Source: Rapana venosa (Eukaryota; Mollusca; Gastropoda; Neogastropoda; Muricidae). From it: a stretch of 64,000 nt of DNA. The DNA lies in NCBI GenBank assembly GCA_028751875.1, contig CM054134.1, positions 67,695,839 through 67,759,838 on the forward strand, read 5' to 3'. Below, piece after piece: positions 62,301-64,000 of the stretch (the first letter of the stretch is position 1; the number at the start of each line of letters is the position of its first letter). Made by a program: the position numbers and the translations under genes. The notes beneath the pieces are model-generated. The model was given only the letters and a program-made list of their open reading frames with translations. It was not told where the DNA came from and searched no databases.

Positions 62301-64000
62301 TTGCATTTGTGTTCATTTCATCATGTTTTATTTGAGTCTCCTAATTTTTATCTCTGTACATTTTGGTATTTGTCAGTTGTAGTTAAAGTGTACTTCTCCT
62401 CATTGAAATCAAGTTTCTCTTCGTGGGAAGAGTGTTTTTGTTGTTAAGCATCAGCTTTTCTTCTGTCTGGTTGTGTTATTTGCCTATAAAATGTGGATAG
62501 TTCTGCATCATTTTGCCAGGACAGCTCTTTTTGCTGTGGGTTATATTAAAAATACCTCGTTTAATCATTTTGCCCAAAATACTTGATACATAGACCACTA
62601 TGTAGTAGATGGCCAGATGTTTTCTTTGTATATCTTTGTAAATGCAAACATAGTCTCGTTTCAAGGAGTTTTTGTAGGGAAGCTAGGGTAGGTCAGGCAT
62701 GAAGAAGGTGTTTGTTGTTAAAACAAAAGTTTTGTAATTAAAATCTTTATTTCTTTACAATGTTGCTCTATAAACCTATTGTACATGTAAATGATTAATA
62801 TGCTATGTTACAGAAAGCGTATTTTGGATTTTTACCATCGGAACAGCATGGCTGCCTATTGCACGGCATTCTCCTACAAGCCCATCGCTCACAACATCGC
62901 CGCTCACATGGGAGGAGAGTACATTGAGCTGGTTGGCATCTCAAGCCATTTCTTTCACAGGTACCGTCAGGCTGCAAACCATGCTTTTTCCCCCTGTGTT
63001 TTTGTTATGTGCTTCTTGGGTTGCTGCCCTGCTATTTCATTTCAGTCTTTGTAGACACAGCCACACTCAGTCACATCTCTTAGCCAGAAGTCCACTGGGA
63101 GATGTTGGAGATAGGTTGTCACAGGTCACCAATCAGAAGACATCCTGTATTGCTGGTAGTTTCTTCAGTGGTAGTGCCTGTTTGTATCCAGTTTATGCAG
63201 AATACCACATACTCCTTCCCCTGCTGATGCTGATGTGAATCAAAATAGGTTTCTTTTATTGTATCGTGATCATTGATGAGGAAGATGACATTGGTGATGC
63301 TTATGAAAGTGGACCAACAAAGGCCTCTAAATCAAAGACAAGTTTCCTGTTATTGTTCTATTATCATTGATGACAAAGGATTATAATAATAATAATAATA
63401 CTGCACAAGTTCAGCTTGGTAAGATGACTTGTTTGGCAGGTGAATGTTTAAATGCTCCTGCCACCTTCCTTCTCAGAGCATATCAAGTTGCTTGCTGTTG
63501 CCCACACTAAATAAACATCTATTTAAACCAGATAGTATAAGCATAATTCATGCCATGGTCATGATGGCTTTACCTGCCGTGAGGCACTTGTAGTCATGCA
63601 GCAGCAAAAAAAAATTTTCATGGCAGCAAAAGCTGTTTTTTTCATGGCAGCAAAAGCTGTATGCAGGGCACTGACAGGGTGAAGCTGACGTCTTGTTGTT
63701 GTTGTCCCTGTGTCTCAGAAGTTTTGACCTGGATGCTGTCAGTAGTGATGGCCCGGGCGGTCTGTCCAAGTCCTTTTCCATGGACTCCTTGATTGAGGAC
63801 GACAGCCTGGGGACGGTGGAGGATGTCTCGGGTTACTATGATGCTCAGAAGAATCAGATCTTCCTCGGCATGGCCACTCTGCAGTATCAAGCTCGACAGG
63901 TGAGCTGTTCATTATGTGTGTGGTTAGTCTCTGTGTGTCATCATCCTTGGAATGCATGAATGAGATTTTTTTTAATGTGGTTTGACCGGTTTGCATTTGT
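30130..64000 (+). CDS. TMEM94: TMEM94 (KIAA0195), P-type-ATPase-like membrane protein, 3' end outside window
   Basis: Coding exons: 30130-30132, 31969-32207, 34860-35011, 39401-39594, 40956-41116, 41790-41895, 43203-43289, 44020-44133, 45203-45379, 46052-46250, 47109-47161, 49984-50049, 50516-50637, 58024-58117, 58727-58835, 60581-60683, 62814-62960, 63719-63899, then beyond the window. Phases agree throughout and sum to 769 codons. The translation follows vertebrate TMEM94 colinearly. The family is a large multipass protein with P-type ATPase architecture, reported in vertebrates at the ER with a role in magnesium uptake. Visible: two N-terminal membrane segments, an actuator-like block ([19 protein letters not shown]), two more membrane segments, the phosphorylation-loop-like [11 protein letters not shown] (D417; the usual DKTGT is DKKGI), and the nucleotide-domain-like FSYKP. 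The C-terminal membrane half is off the edge. Confidence 0.92.
31141..31203. repeat. CA microsatellite
   Basis: Nearly pure CA repeat in TMEM94 intron 1. Confidence 0.95.
31324..31680 (+). mobile_element. tRNA-derived SINE, family A, full length
   Basis: Head GGGATAGCCTAGTGGCAGTA/GTGGTTAGAAC, B box GGGTTTGATTCCCG, body and AAAGCACATATGTGCTTATT tail ending in A/T-rich repeats. One of the most complete copies. Confidence 0.88.
31771..32005 (+). repeat. Tandem duplication across the intron 1/exon 2 boundary of TMEM94
   Basis: Two units of about 116-120 bases. Each contains an acceptor (TTTAATTTTACAG at 31852, TTTAATCTCACAG at 31968) followed by GGTGATGCAGATGACAAG. Only the second continues as the coding exon. 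The first reads into TAA at 31901-31903. Confidence 0.9.
31969..32207 (+). CDS. TMEM94: TMEM94 exon 2: N-terminal helix and first membrane segment
   Basis: Acceptor TTTAATCTCACAG, donor GTGAGT. It encodes [20 protein letters not shown] and [11 protein letters not shown], aligning with the LSTRKALSVL start of the vertebrate protein, then a hydrophobic segment ([20 protein letters not shown]). A near-duplicate of the intron end and first ten codons lies about 116 bases upstream. Confidence 0.92.
32865..32917. repeat. Poly-T / poly-G tract
   Basis: T-rich run passing into interrupted G runs. A GT microsatellite lies just upstream (32776-32797). Confidence 0.85.
33140..34545 (+). mobile_element. 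Non-LTR retrotransposon, 3' half (I/CR1-like)
   Basis: RT block with [12 protein letters not shown] (33225 region), [17 protein letters not shown], then [11 protein letters not shown] and a C-terminal cysteine-rich block ([16 protein letters not shown]). It ends with GGCCAATGGCCTTTTTGTGA, AATAAATCATTCGAG and TTCGAG repeats, a typical LINE 3' end. Two frame changes break it (near 33370 and 33560). Inserted in TMEM94 intron 2. Confidence 0.8.
33596..34402 (+). pseudogene. LINE polyprotein C-terminal fragment (268 codons open)
   Basis: It opens at [16 protein letters not shown], the post-RT block common in this LINE group, includes [20 protein letters not shown], and ends with the zinc-knuckle-like C-x2-C-x8-H-x4-C pattern near [20 protein letters not shown]. 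The frame is intact over 268 codons, so the copy is not very old. Confidence 0.75.
34648..34760. repeat. Possible solo end of a TTAA element, GGGTAACCC palindromes
   Basis: TTAACCGTTTCACTACGGG is followed by GGGTAACCCACTATAGGGTA and, inverted, CCCACTACTGGGTTACGGTA. It has the look of a piggyBac-type terminus with subterminal palindromes, but I find no opposite end. Confidence 0.35.
34860..35011 (+). CDS. TMEM94: TMEM94 exon 3: second membrane segment
   Basis: Acceptor GGAATTACAG, donor GTAAGA, phase 2 in and 1 out. It encodes [20 protein letters not shown], then [19 protein letters not shown]. The acceptor lacks a strong pyrimidine tract, but phase and homology fit. Confidence 0.85.
35018..35200 (-). 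mobile_element. LINE 3' end fragment
   Basis: The minus strand reads CCTCAATAAAGACCATTTTG then ACTTGAC, matching the 3' terminus at 47655-47695. It begins immediately after the donor of TMEM94 exon 3. Confidence 0.5.
35275..36750 (+). mobile_element. Degenerate piggyBac element with transposase remnant
   Basis: TTAA flanks at 35271-35274 and 36751-36754. The ends are CCCTCTTGTCCCC and, reversed, CCCTCTTGTTG (9 bp exact inverted repeat). CCGCAGCCGACAGT occurs twice near the left end. Inside are remnants of a piggyBac-type transposase: [12 protein letters not shown] then an acidic N-terminal stretch (35566-35730), FDLPAGPQ (35795 region), and METNRYA-like [16 protein letters not shown] (35885-35935). 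The DDD catalytic core is absent, so the element is internally deleted and dead. Confidence 0.75.
36832..36925 (-). repeat. Shared SINE 3' module, isolated copy
   Basis: GAGTTCTGAGGTTCACTAAT, GGTGAGGTTTCACGTATGTG, ACCCACCATTAAGGTAGTGA. No tRNA head nearby. Confidence 0.6.
37372..37675 (-). mobile_element. tRNA-derived SINE, family A, 5' portion
   Basis: Minus strand: head near 37670 (reverse of GCTCTAACTGCCAGGGTATC), body through TAACATCAGCACTGATCTCC to the CAAAACTCAAACCACTGCAT region. The usual 3' tail is absent. Confidence 0.75.
37781..39160. mobile_element. piggyBac-type MITE, copy 2, split by an RTE LINE
   Basis: It aligns with 19434-20146 over both halves. The left flank is GTAA (a mutated TTAA, 37777-37780) and the right flank TTAA (39161-39164). 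The ends CCACTAGACTGCCCC and reversed CTGCTTAACTGCC correspond to copy 1. A 0.66 kb LINE is inserted at 38032-38690. Confidence 0.8.
38032..38690 (+). mobile_element. RTE LINE copy 2, with 5' inversion and target duplication
   Basis: Direct part 38067-38690 matches copy 1 (28447 onward). The first 35 bases (38032-38066) match copy 1 positions 28424-28458 in reverse complement. Flanking duplications ATGCATAACTACTTG (38017-38031) and ATGCATAACTGCTTG (38690-38704) differ at one base. The open frame 38158-38685 retains the RT C-terminus ([20 protein letters not shown]). Confidence 0.9.
39229..39318. repeat. CT then CA microsatellite
   Basis: About 62 bases of CT and 24 of CA, ending 80 bases before the acceptor of TMEM94 exon 4. 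Confidence 0.95.
39401..39594 (+). CDS. TMEM94: TMEM94 exon 4: actuator-like domain
   Basis: Acceptor TTTGTTTCTCAG, donor GTGAAT. It encodes [20 protein letters not shown] and [13 protein letters not shown], the P-type-ATPase A-domain-like segment, strongly matching vertebrate TMEM94 (RDGHLVNLPVSLLVEGDII). Just upstream is a long CT/CA microsatellite. Confidence 0.95.
39656..40050 (-). mobile_element. SINE family A head/body joined to the shared 3' module
   Basis: Head at the right end (reverse of AGTGCTCTAACCACTAGACT), body to about 39800, then the module (reverse of AGCTCAGAGGTTCACCAATG) in place of the usual AAAGCACATGAGTGC tail. Confidence 0.8.
40956..41116 (+). CDS. TMEM94: TMEM94 exon 5
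   Basis: Acceptor GTGTGCTGTGCAG, donor GTCAGT. It encodes [20 protein letters not shown] and [14 protein letters not shown], matching the acidic, proline-containing loop and the FRVLETPVIDNIR block of the vertebrate protein. Confidence 0.9.
41790..41895 (+). CDS. TMEM94: TMEM94 exon 6
   Basis: Acceptor TTGTTTTGCAG, donor GTAAGT. It encodes [20 protein letters not shown] followed by the start of a hydrophobic stretch ([15 protein letters not shown]). The intron continues in frame on both sides, so open-frame length alone would misplace the borders. Confidence 0.88.
41996..42410 (+). mobile_element. SINE family A followed by the shared 3' module
   Basis: GGGGATGGCTTAGTGGTTAG, GGTTTGATCC, the family A body with a shortened tail (42240-42275), then a piece of the family C body (GGTGGGTTACGGAAACATGA) and the module to CTCTAGCCAAGGAAC. 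A mosaic of three modules. Confidence 0.75.
42738..43130 (-). mobile_element. SINE family A with shared 3' module
   Basis: Module at the left (GAGAGTTCCGAGGTTCACTG), body (CATGCGCAAGATGTTCTGCA), head at the right (reverse of AGCGCTCTAACCAGTAGGCT). Confidence 0.75.
43203..43289 (+). CDS. TMEM94: TMEM94 exon 7: third membrane segment
   Basis: Acceptor TTGTTTGCAACAG, 29 codons ([20 protein letters not shown], then WPEMFLVLP). I chose donor GTAGGT at 43290 because it keeps phase 0 and the exact spacing to the next exon seen in vertebrates. The nearby GTATTG at 43294 would shift the frame. Confidence 0.85.
43394..43800. repeat. 400-base CA-rich microsatellite complex
   Basis: CA runs interspersed with CCCC/CCCTC interruptions. 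The non-repetitive GTTGGTATTCCTTTTTATAA at about 43604 repeats one at 43353 (GTTGGCATTCCTTTTTATAA), so a 250-base segment was duplicated within the array. Confidence 0.9.
44020..44133 (+). CDS. TMEM94: TMEM94 exon 8: fourth membrane segment
   Basis: Acceptor ATATTCCTGTACAG, donor GTGTGT. It encodes [38 protein letters not shown]. It corresponds to membrane helix 4 of P-type ATPases, with LPLLW where canonical pumps have PEGL. Confidence 0.92.
44645..44937 (-). mobile_element. SINE family E with tRNA plus 5S-rRNA-like head
   Basis: Minus strand: GGGATAGCTCAGAGGTCAGA (A-box like), then TGTTAAGCAGCATCGAACGT and GATTACCAAATGGATGGGTG, resembling the 3' half of 5S rRNA (GTTAAGCAGCG...GGTTAGTACTTGGATGGG). 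The body ends near TCATCCCTAGGACTACATAG. Second copy: 60918-61212. Confidence 0.65.
45203..45379 (+). CDS. TMEM94: TMEM94 exon 9
   Basis: Donor GTGAGT is clear. It encodes [20 protein letters not shown] and [11 protein letters not shown], leading to the phosphorylation-loop block. The start is less sure: acceptor TGTGTTGGACAG fits phase 0, but the frame is open upstream and CAG sites at 45133, 45155 and 45165 are alternatives. Confidence 0.8.
46052..46250 (+). CDS. TMEM94: TMEM94 exon 10: phosphorylation-loop-like motif
   Basis: Acceptor CTGTCTGTCTTGAAG, donor GTAAGT. It encodes [20 protein letters not shown] and FFFSS, the family's version of the P-type DKTG loop (aspartate D417 kept, the TGT replaced by KGI). 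A charged linker with a KRKKAKKF basic patch follows. Confidence 0.92.
46455..46486. repeat. GT microsatellite
   Basis: GT run in the intron after TMEM94 exon 10. Confidence 0.95.
46750..47104 (+). mobile_element. tRNA-derived SINE, family A, abutting TMEM94 exon 11
   Basis: Full-length copy: GGGATAGCCTGGTGGTTAGA, GGGTTTGAATCCCG, body, AAAGCACATGATTGCTTATT, then ATAA repeats. The tail ends 4-5 bases before the exon's acceptor dinucleotide. Confidence 0.9.
47109..47161 (+). CDS. TMEM94: TMEM94 exon 11 (short)
   Basis: 53 bases, donor GTAAAT, encoding [17 protein letters not shown], which aligns with the YHLEMLSLSQD region of the vertebrate protein. Its acceptor (AAATAAATTGCAG) sits directly after the A/T-rich tail of a SINE and has no pyrimidine tract. 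Confidence 0.78.
47176..47560. repeat. CA-rich microsatellite complex
   Basis: About 380 bases of CA, TACA and GCACA repeats. It starts about 15 bases after the donor of TMEM94 exon 11. Confidence 0.92.
47640..47697 (+). mobile_element. LINE 3' terminus fragment
   Basis: TTTTACCCTCAATAAAGATC then ATTTTGACTTGACTGAACTT; same terminus as the minus-strand fragment at 35018-35200. Confidence 0.45.
48640..49180 (+). pseudogene. Tyrosine-recombinase-like retroelement fragment, tentative
   Basis: The open frame 48708-49091 contains [35 protein letters not shown] and KDTIS. The neighbouring frame continues [14 protein letters not shown]. The order (CVI-L-YLxRT-L...DTIS-RW...AGI) resembles the catalytic-domain approach of tyrosine recombinases in DIRS-type elements, with a frameshift at DTIS. 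A further coding-like stretch ([18 protein letters not shown], 49041-49170) is unassigned. It lies wholly within TMEM94 intron 11. Confidence 0.35.
49984..50049 (+). CDS. TMEM94: TMEM94 exon 12
   Basis: Acceptor TGATTTCAG, donor GTGAGA, 22 codons: [20 protein letters not shown] and PL, aligning with IQFDDSNWQLHLTSLKPL. It joins exon 11 in phase 0, which places everything between 47162 and 49983 in an intron. Confidence 0.9.
50516..50637 (+). CDS. TMEM94: TMEM94 exon 13
   Basis: Acceptor TTGTTGTTCCAG, donor GTACAT. It encodes [30 protein letters not shown], aligning with GLNVLLNLCDA and FSDHLCNIALQ. The intron after it is 7.4 kb. Confidence 0.93.
50640..52560. other. TMEM94 intron 13, first part: nothing recognised
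   Basis: AT-rich intronic sequence. A short duplication is visible at 52263-52390 (TAGCTTTTATTTTTTATTAC and TAGCTTTTATTTTTATTACA with GAAACRGGCACATTTTR nearby). No exon or element assigned. Confidence 0.5.
52570..52985 (+). mobile_element. tRNA-derived SINE, family B, full length
   Basis: Head GATTGGTGGTCTAGAGGCAA, B-box-like TGATGGTTCGTACCCCG, then the body shared with 27380-27735 (GATGAGACGATAAACTAAGG, GGTGGCGCTGCTCTTGTGGT), ending TAAAGTGGTATAAATGAATA. Confidence 0.85.
53385..53800 (-). mobile_element. SINE family A and adjacent shared 3' module
   Basis: SINE body 53385-53665 (head end near CTTGCCTCTAGGCTACCCCA), then a separate module copy 53700-53800 (GAGCTTTGAGGTTCACCAGT). A repeat similar to 44990-45100 (GCTGAGCCCATCC, AGGGTGCATGCTGG) precedes it. 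Confidence 0.65.
55600..56715 (+). mobile_element. Non-LTR retrotransposon, 5'-truncated second copy
   Basis: Same family as 8545-12620 but sense to TMEM94. It starts in the RT active site ([17 protein letters not shown]), continues [53 protein letters not shown] and [18 protein letters not shown], and ends with GATATAGCGCTTCATAAATC and ATT repeats (56694-56715). Several frame changes. Confidence 0.85.
56789..57985. repeat. Tandem array, unit about 61-75 bases
   Basis: At least eight units starting CATCACTCATTCTCACAGTC, then CTTAATTGCATAATATTCAC, then GTGTGTATTGTATAGTTTCA. Unit starts at 56789, 56857, 56923, 56984 and 57058, resuming after 57741. The array is interrupted by a MITE at 57086-57740. 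Confidence 0.85.
57086..57740. mobile_element. TTAA-flanked MITE with 24-bp perfect palindrome
   Basis: 655 bases between TTAA (57082-57085) and TTAA (57741-57744). The ends are CTCATTGAGGTTG and, reversed, CTCATTGGAGTCG. A perfect palindrome at 57098-57121 (half site GTGCCGAAGCTT) and a second imperfect one near 57133 lie by the left end. Neighbouring tandem-repeat units show the uninterrupted CATTCTTAATTGCATAATAT, so the pre-insertion site had a single TTAA. No coding sequence. Confidence 0.85.
58024..58117 (+). CDS. TMEM94: TMEM94 exon 14
   Basis: Acceptor GGAATGTTGCAG, donor GTTAGT. It encodes [20 protein letters not shown] and [11 protein letters not shown], aligning with LCELARLIGFT. 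Spacing to exon 13 agrees with vertebrates, so no exon appears to be missing across the long intron. Confidence 0.9.
58258..58658 (-). mobile_element. SINE family A with shared 3' module
   Basis: Module left (AGAGCTGTCAGGTTTACCAA), body (CACAAGATGTTGTGCATGTG), head right (reverse of CAATGCTCTATCCACTGGGC). It ends about 70 bases before TMEM94 exon 15. Confidence 0.75.
58727..58835 (+). CDS. TMEM94: TMEM94 exon 15, donor inside a minisatellite
   Basis: Acceptor TTTTGTTGTTCAG. It encodes [35 protein letters not shown]. The donor CATCAG|GTAATC is the first of five near-identical copies produced by a tandem repeat (58828-59090). Confidence 0.9.
58828..59090 (+). repeat. Minisatellite multiplying the exon 15 splice donor
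   Basis: Units of 56 bases (first 65): CATCAGGTAATCAACTG, GTT repeats, GATCACAGGTTTAGGGTAAG. Donor-like CAG|GTAATC occurs at 58836, 58901, 58957, 59013 and 59069. Each unit also has a CACAG|G acceptor-like site. Confidence 0.93.
59095..60270. other. TMEM94 intron 15: nothing recognised
   Basis: AT-rich single-copy-looking intronic sequence. No exon, RNA or element identified. Confidence 0.5.
60275..60535 (-). mobile_element. SINE family A, 3' part
   Basis: Tail (TTTTATTTTGAGGAAATGGA, AGCACTCATGTGC) and body (CACAAGGTGTTCTGTGTGCG) on the minus strand. Stops about 45 bases before the acceptor of TMEM94 exon 16. Confidence 0.8.
60581..60683 (+). CDS. TMEM94: TMEM94 exon 16
   Basis: Acceptor TTTCTGTGTGCAG, donor GTGCTG. 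It encodes [34 protein letters not shown], closely matching HGTADVVLEACTDFWDG of vertebrates, one of the best conserved blocks. Confidence 0.95.
60918..61212 (+). mobile_element. SINE family E with tRNA plus 5S-rRNA-like head, copy 2
   Basis: GGATAGCTCAGTAGTCAGAG then AATGTTAAGCAGCATTGAGC, GTGGTTACTAATTGGATGGG. The body (TCAGGGAAAGTAAAGCAGTG, CAATATGCTGGCCCTCGGAG) matches 44645-44937 throughout. It abuts the minus-strand LINE that follows. Confidence 0.7.
61190..61975 (-). mobile_element. Non-LTR retrotransposon fragment, RT C-terminal part
   Basis: The minus-strand open frame 61397-61975 (192 codons) reads [69 protein letters not shown] and [13 protein letters not shown]: the post-RT region of a widespread invertebrate LINE type. 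A frame change near 61400 leads into the remaining C-terminus to about 61190. It is the third distinct LINE lineage in TMEM94 introns. Confidence 0.82.
61985..62205 (-). mobile_element. SINE family A, fragment
   Basis: Body TATGGTCTCGTCTGAAGGAC, GTTAACTCCAGGTGAAAAAT, head end near CACAAGGCTGTCCCACTCCC. Minus orientation, tail absent. Confidence 0.6.
62814..62960 (+). CDS. TMEM94: TMEM94 exon 17: nucleotide-domain-like block
   Basis: Acceptor GCTATGTTACAG, donor GTACCG. It encodes [28 protein letters not shown], then [11 protein letters not shown]. The YC(T/S)AF(S/A)YKP core is shared with vertebrate TMEM94. Confidence 0.95.
63719..63899 (+). CDS. TMEM94: TMEM94 exon 18, last exon inside the window
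   Basis: Acceptor CCTGTGTCTCAG, donor GTGAGC, phase 0 out. It encodes [20 protein letters not shown] and [16 protein letters not shown], aligning with the QIFMGMVSSQYQAR block. The remaining exons (hinge and C-terminal membrane half) must lie past 64000. Confidence 0.93.

Overview
The window is animal nuclear DNA: two multi-exon genes with GT-AG introns, microsatellite-rich introns (CA, CT, poly-G), several tRNA-headed SINE families, non-LTR retrotransposons and TTAA-flanked piggyBac-type elements. The protein-level look of the genes and the repeat style suggest a marine mollusc, probably a gastropod. That is an inference from general knowledge; nothing in the window proves the taxon.

Layout. 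Positions 1-5824 are 5' flank of the first gene, repeats only. Positions 5827-22617 hold a complete nine-exon STAMBP (AMSH) gene on the + strand. Its splice phases close exactly to 462 codons plus stop, with all JAMM zinc ligands present. Its large introns contain an antisense, nearly full-length non-LTR retrotransposon (about 8545-12620), two diverged copies of a small unrecognised ORF-bearing element (about 6647-7859 and 15940-16735), LINE 3' tails and microsatellites. Positions 22618-30027 are intergenic: SINEs, a 2A-like retroelement ORF start, and a 5'-truncated RTE-type LINE. From 30028 to the right edge runs a TMEM94 (KIAA0195) gene on the + strand. It has a 5' exon ending exactly with the proposed start codon plus 17 further exons with consistent phases (769 codons), and it continues beyond the window.

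The introns of TMEM94 carry most of the unusual structure: a tandem duplication of an intron/exon boundary, a minisatellite that multiplies a splice donor, a SINE whose A-rich tail replaces the pyrimidine tract of an acceptor, a degenerate piggyBac transposase element, an RTE LINE with a 5' inversion nested in a TTAA MITE, another TTAA MITE inserted in a tandem-repeat array that serves as its own empty-site control, and a SINE with a tRNA-plus-5S-rRNA-like head.

Functionally the two genes are not obviously linked. STAMBP is an endosomal K63-ubiquitin deubiquitinase. TMEM94 is a P-type-ATPase-like multipass membrane protein. They are simply tandem neighbours. The candidate for something undescribed is the small ORF element in the STAMBP introns: two copies share a conserved N-terminal block and a basic arginine-rich block, and I cannot place it in a named family.
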